64,000 nucleotides of DNA from Erinaceus europaeus (taxonomy: Eukaryota; Chordata; Mammalia; Eulipotyphla; Erinaceidae): contig NC_080164.1 in NCBI RefSeq assembly GCF_950295315.1, positions 110,876,447-110,940,446 on the forward strand, read 5' to 3'. The notes below the pieces were generated by a model. That model worked only from the letters and a program-made list of their open reading frames with translations, did no database searches and was not told where the DNA came from. A program made the translations under genes and the position numbers. Positions 31,904 through 42,784 of this stretch are shown here, one piece after another. The number at the start of each line of letters is the position of its first letter. Within the stretch, counting starts at the first letter, position 1.

Positions 31904-31917
31904 AAGACTTTAAATTG
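31904..31917. repeat. 3' TSD of L1-2
   Basis: aagactttaaattg, identical to 26093-26106. Confidence 0.95.
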
Positions 31918-31931
31918 CAACTTAAAAATAG

Positions 31932-31972
31932 TTATATGATATATATGTGTATATATATGTGTATATATATAT
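31932..31972. repeat. (TA/TG)n tract
   Basis: Alternating tatata and tgtgta units just beyond L1-2. Confidence 0.8.
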
Positions 31973-32144
31973 TCATAGTAGGAGTGGCTTTAATATGTAC
32001 CTACCAATTATGCCACTATATTTTCATATAATAACTTTTATTCTAGAGACAAAATTTTGTATAAAATTTAAAATCATTCAGCCTACAATTACATTATGGA
32101 AACTCAGCAGTAGTATCAATAAAAGTAAATAGAGAAGTCAGGTT

Positions 32145-32375
32145 GGGGCCAGGTGGTGGTGCACCTGGTTGAGCACTCACATTACACTGCACAATGACCC
32201 ATGTTCAAGCCCCTGGGCCCCACCTGCAAGGGGAAAGCTTTGCAAGTGGTGAGTGGTGAAGCATTGTTGCAAGTATCTCTCTGACTCTTTCTCTCTTTAT
32301 CTCCCCATTACCTCTAATTTATGGCTGTCTCTATCCAATAAATACACAAATATAGATAATAAGAAATTTAAAAAG
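32145..32375 (+). mobile_element. SINE, type A, with near-perfect TSD
   Basis: It is flanked by gagaagtcaggtt (32132-32144) and gagaagttaggtt (32376-32388). The head ggccaggtggtggtgcacctggttgag, body and tatccaataaata end are complete. Confidence 0.9.
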
Positions 32376-32541
32376 GAGAAGTTAGGTTTAGTTTTAGCAT
32401 GTTCGTACTACTTAACTAGCCACCTGCTCTTAAAAATACAGACACACAATTAAATAAATCGTGTGGGTATCTGTGACATTCACAAGCTAAAAAACAGATC
32501 TTGACCAACATGTTATTTTGTTGCTACAGAAGTATGCTCTA

Positions 32542-32740
32542 AGGGAGTCAGGCGGTAGCATAGCAGGTTAAGCGCAGATAGCAAGGACTAATGAAACTCC
32601 CACCTGCAGAGGAGTTGCTTCACAAGTGGTGAAGTAGGTATGCAGGTGTCTATCTTTCTCTGCCCATCTCTGTCTTCCCCTCTTCTCTCCATTTCTCTCT
32701 ATCCTATCCAACAATGACTACAACAATAAAACAAACAAAA
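32542..32740 (+). mobile_element. SINE, type B, with 12-bp TSD and internal deletion
   Basis: It is flanked by aagtatgctcta (32530-32541 and 32741-32752). The head gggagtcaggcggtagcatagcagg is intact, but about 40 bp of the tRNA-like part between gcaaggac and cccacctgcag is missing. Confidence 0.93.
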
Positions 32741-32752
32741 AAGTATGCTCTA

Positions 32753-33393
32753 GTTTAACTTTGCTCTAAATTATGGTAGTTCAGAGACATATGAACTAGC
32801 ACACTCATATTCAACCAGAACCCATGGCACATATATCAGAATTGTTTGCTATAAAAGGGAACACACAGCCCTTTAGTTTATATTTTAGCCTGACAGACCT
32901 ACTGTACCTCTTCACACACTCCAGAAACAGTATCTTGAAATTCACAATAGTCATAAAGCACACCAAATTTCCCCATAAAAGCAGTCAGTGTGACAAATCT
33001 AGTTCTTATTTTTCCACCATTATGTCCCAAAATCTATTTGGTAAAAAAAAAAAAAAAAAAAGTTTGACAGCATATCTATGTATTTCTAAGGTCTCCAGTA
33101 TCTGAGGAAAAAAGAGAATAGTATCAGGGAAGTTCATTTAAGTTTATCCATTTAGAAAAGAAATGTAATTGCTTACCAAATACTTTTAATAAAATAAATT
33201 TTCATTCCACACAGTATAGAGGCTTCTAGAAACTGTTGCTTTAAGTGAAATGTTGTATAAATGAAGTGAGTCATCAAGTAATGCCACATGGCTTAACAAC
33301 CAATATTCATTTTCTAATCAGTAACACAGGACAATTACATCGAACAAGACAACATTACTGAGGAATATACGATGTTTTGATTTCCACTGCCTT

Positions 33394-33395
<2 letters not shown>
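32753..33395. other. unassigned DNA
   Basis: Contains an 18-20 bp A-run near 33042-33061; nothing else is recognised. Confidence 0.4.

Positions 33396-33442
<47 letters not shown>
33396..33442. repeat. (AC)n microsatellite
   Basis: An uninterrupted run of about 23 AC units directly upstream of a SINE. Confidence 0.95.
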
Positions 33443-33444
<2 letters not shown>

Positions 33445-33446
33445 GC

Positions 33447-33665
33447 AGGGGCTGGGTGGTAGTACACTTGGTTGAGCATACCTGTTACCATGTGAAAGGA
33501 CCCAGGTTTGAGTCTCCTCTTTCCATCTGCAAAGGGGAAAGCTTCAGAAGTTGTGAAGCAAGGCTTCATGTGTCTCTGTCTCTCCCCTTTCCTACCACCT
33601 TCTCTATATATATCTGGCTGTCTCTATCCAATAAATGAATAAATAAATATAATTAAAAAACAAAT
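33447..33665 (+). mobile_element. tRNA-derived SINE, type A
   Basis: Head ggggctgggtggtagtacacttggttgag, body with aggggaaagcttcagaag and ctctgtctctcc, end tatccaataaatgaataaa. Confidence 0.9.
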
Positions 33666-34264
33666 TAAAAAGCATAATGCAAATCAATTAATAACACTGG
33701 CTTACAAACTTACAGTCTTATAGTGAACAAATCATAGAAATCGCTAATATTTAATTTTTGTAGCATTTTCTGCTAATAAAATTTAATAATATGACACTTT
33801 CTGAACTTCACATTTGACATTCATGACAATTATAAAAATATCTGAAACCTGAATCATTTTACTACTTTTTGGAAGGCTCCTGGATCTTCTGCCATTCAGT
33901 CATTTCCTCATTTATAACATTTCATTTCATTTCATTTGAAGTGACTAAATTTAACTGGCTTTGCATAACTACACCATATAGACAGCTTCATAGATGCCAT
34001 TTTCCTGACTCCCATCCTTGGACTCCTGAGGCTGAGGGTAGCACAACAAACTTCCCAGTGGGATTTGCTCTCCACACTTCCTACTAGCAAAGGTGAAAGG
34101 AGATCACATGGTGTAAAGAAGAGAGAATATTACTCATCTGTTGTTTCTGGAAGTCTTAAAGTGGGAGGTTGGTTAATGGAATTTAAAAGGTGAAAATTCA
34201 TGGTTAGGATTTCTGCAAAGCCACAGTCAATATTCTCCAAAATACTTTACTTGCGAGCTTATGA
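33666..34264. other. unassigned DNA
   Basis: AT-rich, with a short TTTCA repeat near 33920-33940. No gene or known repeat was recognised. Confidence 0.4.
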
Positions 34265-34411
34265 TTTGTACTTTTTATTATCTTTATTTATTTATTGGAT
34301 ATAGATAGTCAGAAATTGAAAGGAAAGGGGGTGATAGAGAGATACAGAGAGACACCTGCAGCACTGCTTCACCACTCTCAAAGCTTTTCCCCTGCAGGTG
34401 GGGACCAGCAG
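34265..34411 (-). mobile_element. SINE, type A, left part (split by an LTR)
   Basis: tttattatctttatttatttattggatatagatag, the cacctgcagcactgcttcacc block and cccctgcaggtggggacc run up to the LTR start. The SINE resumes after 35107 with ggcttgaacctgggtcc and ends at caccaccacccagcc (about 35178). Confidence 0.85.
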
Positions 34412-35016
34412 TGTAGGGGCTGGTTCTCCTCTGTGCATTGGCTGGTGACAGCGGAGGAGGGGGGAGATGTCCAACCCCAGGAGTCCTGGAGACCCTGCTG
34501 ATGAGGACGAGTGTGTGGAGTAAAAAACATGACCACTCCAGGAGAAGCTTCAGAGAGACATCTCATTTATTTGGGGGTACAAGCTGATAGATATACTCAA
34601 GGAAAAGGTTAATGTAGTCGTTAAGCCTAACACAATACAGGGTTAAGTCTTGACCTATCAGGTATTTGTTCATTACTGAGAAGTTACCATATAAGGTCTG
34701 GTCACGAGCTCACCATGCATAGGCAGGCTTCTCTCTAAAGGTGAATTATGAGCACCTCAGGGCAGGGGGGAGGGGGAAGTTAAGCAAGACCAGGATATTC
34801 GCAGTGGGTTTCATGTGGCCATATATGGTAATTTATGGCCTTTGTTCAAAGGGAATGCAGAAGCATGTGCAAGGAAGTTCCCTGTCTGGAAAAGTCCATC
34901 CATCTTAAGGTCATGAGGTCAAGTGAGGACCTGCTCACCACCCCTCCTGTGCAGAGGGGGCTCAGGGTCAACCCTCTTAGACTCTGATGGAGATAATGGC
35001 CTAGATTTCCCAGACA
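34412..35016 (-). mobile_element. probable solo LTR inserted in a SINE
   Basis: A 605-bp block interrupts the SINE. It starts TGTAGGGG and ends CCCAGACA on the plus strand, so TG...CA ends exist on both strands. On the minus strand an AATAAA (34566-34571) lies about 155 bp before the end, which favours minus orientation. It carries no coding capacity. A clean TSD was not found, partly because the right junction has been tandemly amplified. Confidence 0.6.
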
Positions 35017-35136
35017 GTGTGCTTGAACCTGGGTCCATGCACATAGAGATAATGGCCTAGAACCTGGGTCCATGCACATTGAGATAATGGCCTAGATTTC
35101 CCAGACAGTGGGCTTGAACCTGGGTCCATGCACATA
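34990..35136. repeat. 56-bp tandem repeat spanning the LTR/SINE junction
   Basis: Three units: 34990-35045 (56 bp), 35046-35080 (35 bp, lacking the middle 21 bp) and 35081-35136 (56 bp). Each full unit holds the last 27 bp of the LTR (gagataatggcctag...cagaca) and 29 bp of SINE (gcttgaacctgggtcc...). Confidence 0.92.
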
Positions 35137-35178
35137 GTAAAATATGCGTTCAAGCAAATGCACCACCACCCAGCCTCA
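35108..35178 (-). mobile_element. SINE, type A, right part
   Basis: Continues the SINE interrupted at 34411, through to its head complement. Confidence 0.8.
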
Positions 35179-35271
35179 AGCTTATGACTTCCGTAATAGG
35201 AGTGGGGACAACAACTCAATTTTCTAGCTGTTACTCCTCCAGTTGTCCTTCTTTTTGTGTTAGCTCTTTAC

Positions 35272-35317
35272 AGTCCTTTCACAGGCAAACGCTAGAATAA
35301 GAAGAAGTCCTTTCACA
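35272..35317. mobile_element. 22-bp micro-insertion with 12-bp TSD
   Basis: agtcctttcaca occurs at 35272-35283 and exactly again at 35306-35317. Between them lie 22 bases, ggcaaacgctag followed by aataagaaga. This equals the 3' tail of the non-L1 LINE at 50451-50469. It is read as an extremely 5'-truncated retrotransposed copy. Confidence 0.85.
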
Positions 35318-35857
35318 ACTCTTTAAACCAGGTCTATGGGTTAAGTGTTGCCACTCAGAAATGTAAACAGTTTCTTGAATGTGCCCTACTGAGGCAAGTA
35401 CTAAATGGTTGATCATGATTAGCAAGTTAAATTAGCAAGTGTAATTCTGTTAATTAGGGAAGATGATTGGGGTCAACATGAATTTAAGTGACCAGTTTAT
35501 TAGATATTTGTAATTTTTTTCTAAAGGCAGCATTTATTGACACAGGTCTCAAATATATGGGATTGTAAATCAGTATGTGTATACACAATATTAGGCTCAC
35601 CACTAAAAGGCTAGCTTCCTTCCTTCACCATAAAATCAACTATTTTTATTCTCTTGTCTACCTTCCCTCCCCACTTCCGTCCTAGTAAGCCTATATCTTG
35701 TGTTTATAATAGTTGTTGTTTAGTTTTGTTTCCTTATTTTCCAATGTGTGAAATTCTATGTTGTATTTTTTTAATCCATCTAATTTATTTTGATTTATAT
35801 ATGGTCATCAAGGACCTTCCATTTTGTTCCAAATAATTTAATTTCATCTTTAATTTT
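35318..35857. other. unassigned AT-rich DNA
   Basis: No recognisable feature. The reading frame at 35654-35836 has no motif. Confidence 0.4.
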
Positions 35858-35898
35858 AGCAGTGCAATGGCAAACGCTAGAAGAAGAAGCAGTGCAAT
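35858..35898. mobile_element. 19-bp micro-insertion with 11-bp TSD
   Basis: agcagtgcaat occurs at 35858-35868 and 35888-35898. The 19 bases between, ggcaaacgctagaagaaga, again match the tail of the LINE at 50451-50469 and begin at exactly the same base as the insertion at 35284. Confidence 0.87.
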
Positions 35899-35964
35899 AT
35901 GTATGTATACTACTTTTTTCTCTACCCAGTTGTCTATTGCTGGCTACTGTGAATTAAACCACTT

Positions 35965-36764
35965 TTTAAAAATTTATTTATAAAAAGGAAACACTGACAA
36001 AACTATAGGATAAGAGGAGTAAAACTTCACACAATTCACAACACCAGACCTCTGTATCCCATCCCCTCCAATGATAGCTTTCCTATTCTTTAACCCTCTG
36101 GAAATATGGACCCAAGATCGTTGTGGGATGCAGAAGGTGGAAAGTCTGTCTTCTGTAATTGCTTCCTCGCTGAACATGGATGTTGACAGCTCGATCCATA
36201 CTCCCAACCTGTCTCTCTTTTTCCCTACTGGGAAAGGGCTCTGGGGAAGCGGAGCTCTAAGGCACACTGGTGGGGGTGTCTGTCCAGGGAAGTCTGGTTG
36301 CATCCTGCTAGCATCTGTAACCTGGTGGCTGAAAAGACAGTTAACATACAAAGCCAAATAAATTGTTAAACAATCATGGAACTAAAGGCTGGAATAGTGC
36401 AGATGAATTGTTGGGGGGGGGTCCTCCCTTTTGTCAATAGCTAGTAGGCATATTTTAGTTATATTTCAAAGGGCCTGTAGCTATACTAGTGTTTTGTTTT
36501 TGTTTTTTTGTTTTGTTTTGTTCTTTTCCTGAGCCTGAAATCTGATATGCAGGTGGATCTCTGGGGAGATGTTGTCATGGCTGGGAAAAGGACCAGAAAG
36601 CTGGATCAGAGAGAGTAGCTCCCGAATATGAGAAAGGGGTATAAATATTGTTGACTGTAAACCCCATCAATTTGATGTGATCTGGGGCCCATAATTAGCC
36701 TAGGAGCCTGTGTAACCTCTGTATCCCTGTATATCTGAATAAAATCACTATTAAAAGGAGAGTT
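35965..36764 (-). mobile_element. L1 3' UTR fragment, minus strand
   Basis: From the A-tail complement, aaggaaacactgac and ccctctggaaatatggaccc through to the gactgtaaaccccatcaattt region. It is collinear with 51270-52330, and its first ~400 bp match the ends at 42785 and 52893. A G-run (36413-36421) marks a homopolymer variable among copies. Confidence 0.75.
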
Positions 36765-39320
36765 GTGCCTCCTCTCCCAGGTCAACTAGGAATATCAAAG
36801 GAGATCATCTAGGACCAAAACAAGGCAGGACTAGAATGACTTCAGGAACCCACCAAATCACTGGTGAGTGCAAATATGTGTGGCTTGTGGACAGAGAGAA
36901 GCCTAAGGAGAGATTAAGTGGCTGGTAACAGTCCAGCAGTTTACCAATTGAGACACCACCTTCAGTCTGTTTCACCAACAGAAAGATGGCTGAAGGGAGG
37001 AGAGGACACCACTAAGACTTACCAAATGCAACTGTGAGTCTCCATTGCTACTGTCCTCAGAGGCAGGAGCAGCAGTAGGGAGGCCCTGTGCTGATATCAG
37101 GGGACAGAGAACTAACCAGGAAACTCAGGAGAAGAACTACACCTTGGTGGCCTAGTGGTGGGGCTGTGTGTTAGGAGCCTTTCCATATTGTTTTCCTGAT
37201 GAGAACATGGTGAATAGTTGCCTCAGAACCTACAGACTATAAATGGGACTTGTTTAGAAACTCACAGGGCCCAGCAGTGCTGCCTGGGTTGGCAGAAAAG
37301 TAGAATTAAACCTGGAGATTTGGATCCTTGGGATTTGAGAGCCTCTTCGCATAATCATTGTATTATATCTCCCCAACCTTGCTCTATCTCTTGGTTTATA
37401 GAAAACCTACAGCCAGCATAATACTCAATGGTGAAAAAATGGAAGCATTTACACTCATATCAGGTACTAGAGAGGGCTGCCCACTATCACCATTATTATT
37501 CAATATAGTGTTGGAAGTTCTTGTCATAACAATCAGGCAGGAGCAAGGAATTAAAGGGATACAGATTGGAAGAGAAGAAGTCTAGGAATAAACCTAACCA
37601 AAGAAGTGAAAGACTTGTATACTAAAAATTATGAGTCACTACTCAAGGAAATTGAAAAAGACACAAAGAAGTGGAAAGATTCCGTGTTCATGGGTTGGAA
37701 GGATTAACATCGTCAAAATGAATATACAATCCAGAGCCATACACAAATTTAATGCTATCCCCTTCAAGATCCCAACCACATTTTTTTTAGGAAAATAGAA
37801 CAAATGCTACAAATGTTTCTCTGGAACTAGAAAAGACCTAGAATTGCCAAAACAATCTTGAGAAGAAAGAACAGAACTGGAGGCATCACATCCCAGATCT
37901 CAAATTGTATTATAGGGCCATTGTCATAAAAAATGGCTTGGTACTGGAACAAGAATAGACACACTGACCAGTGGAATAGAACTGAGAGTGCAGAAGTAAC
38001 CATCCACACCTATGGACATCTAATCTTTGACCAAGGTGCCCAGACTATTAAATGGGGAAATCAGAGTCTCTTCAACAAATGGTGTTGGAAAAATGGGTTG
38101 AAATATGCAGAAGAATGAAACTGACCCATTATATTTCACCAAATACAAAAGTTAATTCCAAGTGAATCAAGAACTTAGATGTTAGATCAGAAACTATCAG
38201 ATGCTTAGAGGAAAATATTGGCAGAACTCTTTTCCGCATAAATTGAAAAGACATCTTCAATGAAATGAATCCAATTACAAAGAAGACTAAGGCAAGCATA
38301 AACCTGTGGGACTACATCAAAATAAAAAGCTTCTGCACAGCAAAAGAAACCGCTGCTCAAACCCTTACAGAATGGGAGATCTTTACATGCACACATCAGA
38401 CAAGAGGCTAATAACCAGAATATATAAAGAGCTTGCCAAATTTGACAACAAGAAAACAAATAACCTCATCCAAAAGTGGGGAGAGGACATGGACAGAATA
38501 TTCACTACAGAAGAGATCCAAAAGGCCAAGAAACACATGAAAAAATGCTCCAAGTCTTTGATTGTCAGAGAAATGCAAATAAAGACAACAATGAAATACC
38601 ACTTCACTCCTGTGAGAATGTCATACATCAGAAAGGTAACAGCAGCAAATGCTGGAGAGGTTGTGAGGTCAAAGAACCCTCCTGCACTGCTGGTGGGAAT
38701 GTCAGTTGGTCCAACCTCTGTTGAAAATAGTCTGGAGAACTCTCAGAAAGCTAGAAATGGACCTACCCTATGATCCTGCAGTTCCTCTCCTGGGGATATA
38801 TCCTAAGGAACCCAACATACCCATCCAAAAGGATCTGTGTACACATATGTTCTCAGCAGAACAATTTGTAATAGCCAGAACCTGGAAGCAACCCAAGTGT
38901 TCAACAACAGATGAGTGGCTGAGCAAGTTGTATTATATATACACAATGGAATACTACTCAGCTATTAAAAATGGCGACTTAACCGTTTTCAGCCTATCTT
39001 AGATGGAGCTTGAAAAAATATTATTAAATGAAATAAGTCAGAAACAGAAGGATGAATATGGGATGATCTCATTCTCATGCAGAAGTTGAAAAACAAAATC
39101 AGGGGAGAAAACACAAGTAGAAACTGAACTGGAATTCGAGTATTGCATCAAATTAAAAGACTCTAGGGTGGGTGGGAAGAGAATACAGGTTTAAAAAGGG
39201 TGTCAGAGGACCTAATGGGGGGTGTATTGTTATATAGAAAACTGGGAAATGTTATGCATGTACAAACTATGGTATTTACTTTCGAATATAAAACATTAAT
39301 TCCCCAATAATGAAATTAAA
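36765..39320 (+). mobile_element. L1-B copy with two internal deletions
   Basis: The 5' UTR (about 36765-37390) matches 23100-23600. It jumps at about 37395 directly into ORF2 ([16 protein letters not shown]), skipping ORF1 and the first part of ORF2. A second jump at about 37581 (gaagaagtc to taggaataaac) removes about 240 bp including the FADD box. The end of ORF2 and a short 3' UTR (39160-39320, with ccccaataatgaaa) are complete. Confidence 0.8.
37395..39060 (+). pseudogene. L1-B ORF2 remnant
   Basis: RT and C-terminal pieces are readable in changing frames: [17 protein letters not shown], the thumb, then [37 protein letters not shown], and a Cys-rich region. The last block ([16 protein letters not shown] ... 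[13 protein letters not shown], 38706-39002) is the conserved ORF2 C-terminus. There is no catalytic FADD. Confidence 0.85.
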
Positions 39321-39379
39321 AAGAGAGAGAGAGATGCATAGGTATCTTCAAATCAGCCTCAAGCCTTGCATGTTCTTTT

Positions 39380-39693
39380 TTCTTTTTCTTTTTTTCCTTT
39401 CTTCTTTGCCTCAGTTATTATCACTAGGACTCAGTACTGGCACTATAAATCCACTGCTCCTGGTGGCCATCCCCCCACCCTCCCTCACCTTTTTAAAATT
39501 AGGACAGGTCAGAGAGAAATTGAGAGAGGAGGGGAAGTTAGAGAAGGGGAGATGAAGATAAGCACCTGCAGACCTGCTTCACAGCTTATGAAACAACCCC
39601 AGTCCAGGTGGGGAGATGAACCAGGATACTTGTGTGAGTCCTTATGCTTTGCACTAAGTCCACTTAACCTGGTGCTTCATCACCTGACTCCCA
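39380..39693 (-). mobile_element. SINE, long type B variant
   Basis: It is flanked by ccttgcatgttctttt (39364-39379) and ccttgcacattcttta (39694-39709), an imperfect TSD. It contains an additional left block (gcctcagttattatcactagg ... cactataaatccactgctcctggtggcca) besides the usual body, so it appears to be a longer subfamily. Confidence 0.82.
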
Positions 39694-39776
39694 CCTTGCA
39701 CATTCTTTAGGAAAATAAGCAAATGCTAGATAACTCAATCATATATCTGACTTTTTAAAATATCATCTGACTTTTT

Positions 39777-40055
39777 AATATATTTATTTATTTATTCCCT
39801 TTTGTTGTCCTTGTTGTTTTATTGCTATAATTATTATTGTTGTTGTTATTGATGTTGTCGTTGTTGGATAGGACAGAGAGAAATGGAGAGAGAAGGGAAA
39901 GAGAGGGGGAGAGAAAGATATACACCTGAAGACATGCTTCACAGTCTGTGAAGTGACTCCCCTGCAGGTGGGGAGCCAGGGGTTCAAACCGGGATCCTTG
40001 AGCCAGTTCTTTGCACCACCTGTGCTTAACCTGCTGCACTACCACCTGATTCCCT
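39777..40055 (-). mobile_element. SINE, type B, with 13-bp TSD
   Basis: It is flanked by catctgacttttt (39764-39776 and 40056-40068). The GTT-rich tail complement, gttggataggacagagagaaatgg body, cctgcaggtggggagccaggggttc and cttaacctgctgcactacc head complement are complete. Confidence 0.95.
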
Positions 40056-40068
40056 CATCTGACTTTTT

Positions 40069-40564
40069 TTTTGGGGGGTGCTATCATCAGCTGAGGTTCT
40101 CACTATGTCACAACATTATGAAAAATAAAATAATTGCTCAGATATGTTGGCAAATAAGTGTAACTGAAAAGCAGGTGTGAAGACTGTCTCCATTTGCCTG
40201 TCTCACCCAAGTTTCATTATAGTTCAGACATATTCTTATGTTTCAAAATAATGTAGTAAGGTAGTACACTAGAAAATTGACACCAAATTTTGTATTAGGT
40301 ACTGCTTATGACAATCTAAATATGCAAATGACAAAAAAAGAAAAATGTGATCTTGAAGGAATATCCTTAAAATTTTTGTCCGGTAACTTCAATATGTCAA
40401 CATACCTAATTCATTAGTGATTCATCTGAATTCCAATTTGCAAGTTATATCTATATAACAATTCAGTCCACCTCTTTAATGTCTACCTCTTCAATCCATC
40501 TTCATTCCATAAACATGAGTTCCCCACTATCTGTTAAATGTTTGTGTTTTTCTATTATCTTCCT
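40069..40564. other. unassigned AT-rich DNA
   Basis: Nothing recognisable. Confidence 0.4.
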
Positions 40565-40775
40565 ATTTAAAATTGAACTTATTTATTATTGATAAGAGAC
40601 AGAAAGAAATTTAAAGGGGAGAGGGAGATCGAAAGGAAAAGAGACAGAGATGCCTGCAGCCCTGTTTCACCACTAGTGAAGCTTCCCCTGCAGGTGGGGA
40701 TCAGGGTTTTGAACCTGGGCCCTTGTGCACTATAGTGTTTGTACTTAACCAGGTATACCACCACCTGGTTCTTCT
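40565..40775 (-). mobile_element. SINE, type A, with near-perfect TSD
   Basis: It is flanked by tttctattatcttcct (40549-40564) and tttctataatcttcct (40776-40791). The body and head complements are complete. Confidence 0.9.
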
Positions 40776-40791
40776 TTTCTATAATCTTCCT

Positions 40792-41403
40792 TTTATGTAA
40801 TTTAATTGTCATTTAGGGGACAGATACATCATATTAAGCAAAAGCACCAAGTAGAAATTGTCATTGACTTCTTGATTTAGATTAGCATTCAAACTCTTTA
40901 TGCAATACTTGGGGATCTATAATATCTATCTACTCCACACCTACTTTCTGGATGTACCAGTCCCATAAATTTCATTTTTCTAAAAAGCAGCACTTGCCTT
41001 ATGCCTTCAGCTATACATTTATGTTTAAAATTCTAAAAAGTCATCTTCCCCTACTTTTCCTGACAGATTTTTCTCACACTTTGAGATTCCACTAACATAC
41101 TATCTCCTCACACATTTTCTAGAACATCTCTGTTGATAACATGCCACATTATTTTATTTATTTTTTTAAGTTCATTTTCCCCTGGTTATCAATAATACAG
41201 ACCATTTCTCATGCTCTCTACAGCTGTAGTGCCACCTCATCTTGCACAGTTCTGAGTAATCATAGAGTCACCAATTACTACAACATATTATCAGAGTACA
41301 CAACTGAAGCATTTCTACTTCTTCAACTCTCATCAGAGCACAGACAAGGCTCCCTCCTGGGCTTTCTGCTTTACACTGTGGATACTTTCAGAGAAAGAGA
41401 CAT
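40792..41403. other. unassigned DNA
   Basis: No recognisable repeat or exon. The frame at 41141-41422 has no motif. Confidence 0.4.
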
Positions 41404-41592
41404 CTTTTTTTTTAAATTTTAGAAATAAAAAGAAATTGAGAAAGAGAGAGAGAGAGGATATAAGAGTGTCATCTACACCACTACTTTACTGTTGGCAAAG
41501 CTTTCTCCCTGCAGGTGGGGACTGGGATTTGAACCTGGGTTCTTATGCATCATAAAATGTACACTCAACCAGGTTCACCACTAGCCGGTCCG
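41404..41592 (-). mobile_element. tRNA-derived SINE, type A
   Basis: A tttttttttaaatttt tail complement, gagagagagagagg body, ccctgcaggtggggactggg block and ccaggttcaccactagccgg head complement. Confidence 0.87.
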
Positions 41593-42784
41593 TGTCTTGT
41601 CTCAGCTTTACCAGGTTCTCCCCAATTTCCATCATCAAACTATACCCAGATCCTAAGACCTTACCAGTTTTCCCTGGGGAGACCTACACTTCACTTTTAT
41701 CTCAAGAAGAATTTAATCTTTATAATAAAACACTTAGCAGTAAATGTAGCATTGCATTTAGCTAGATAGAAAATATAAACAACTCAATGCTTATCATAAA
41801 CTTTCTATGAACGTAGTTCTTGAAATGTTGTTCTGCATAGTCCTTAGATATCATTAGTCTGTGGCTAAGGATGCTGCTTCCCTCACATGATAGAGGGAGA
41901 GAGAGAAAGGAAAAGACTCAGGAGTCTTAGGAGGAAGAAGATGGACACCTTGGTGGTATGGGGGTATGGTGTGGCACCCCAGGACTTAAAAAGAGGTGAA
42001 GTGTACACCTACAAGATAGTTTGTAAACTAATATTATGTAATAAAAGGAAATAAGTAAAATGAAAAGAAAAAACCCCACCACTGATACAATGTTACATAT
42101 ATTGGTTTTTATTATGTGCTTCATATTGGCTTATAGAGAACTTTTGTCCCCATAGTCATTCACACTCATAGAAGTGAATTTTCAGTCTGAGACTGTTGCA
42201 TCATCACTGTTCCAACTATATTATCTTTGACATTAGTGTAGGTACTACCCCCCCCCAGGATAATGAAACATGTAAATATCAGAGACACTGCCTGTCTCAG
42301 TGTCTGAATTTTCCAGGCAGCCTTGACCCACAAAAGCAATAATATCAGCAAGCTTTTCTCCTTTGCTGCCATTTCTCTGAGAGGCTCATTAAAGACAACA
42401 GCACTAAGCATGTGTTTACAATGGAATTGCTTGGAACACAATCAAATATACTCCCAAGGATGCAATCACTCAGGAAACAGTCTGTACAACAAATAGCAGT
42501 GGGGAAATGTGATACTATCATGGGCCTCCCATGATTTCTTGGGTGCCTAAAATAGAGGAGTCACTTTCAGTGGCATCACCACCTTTCAGTGGATTTATGT
42601 GGAGATGGGGTTCTCAATGTTCCTCCCTCCAAGAGAGTCTGAGTTCTACTGTTATCTTTGTTGTGCTTATCTGCTTCAAGGACATGAGTTATTAATATGC
42701 CACAATGTATTTTTTGTTTCTAATATTCTAATTATTCTCTTAGCAGGGCATATTATTTAACATATGACTTCTTTTTAAGCTTTC
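41593..42784. other. unassigned DNA, possible old coding remnant on the minus strand
   Basis: Mostly featureless. On the minus strand, between about 42170 and 42450, two frames give peptide-like runs with a frame change at the G-run near 42250-42258. No family could be named, and it may be chance. Confidence 0.3.

Noticed and set aside
33318..33569. An 83-codon minus-strand frame with a Cys-Val run
   Set aside because: It translates the (AC)n microsatellite and the adjacent SINE.
34846..35219. Overlapping minus-strand frames with repeated MCMDPGS-type peptides
   Set aside because: They are produced by the 56-bp tandem repeat at the LTR/SINE junction, not a repeat protein.
37388..37402. L1-B 5' UTR to ORF2 joint considered as an RNA-splicing product
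   Set aside because: The joint does not have a clean GT donor or AG acceptor when compared with the intact sequences, so deletion is more likely than splicing.
39718..39730. gcaaatgctaga resembling the non-L1 LINE tail
   Set aside because: No GAA repeats follow and no TSD is visible. It lies just after a SINE and is probably chance.
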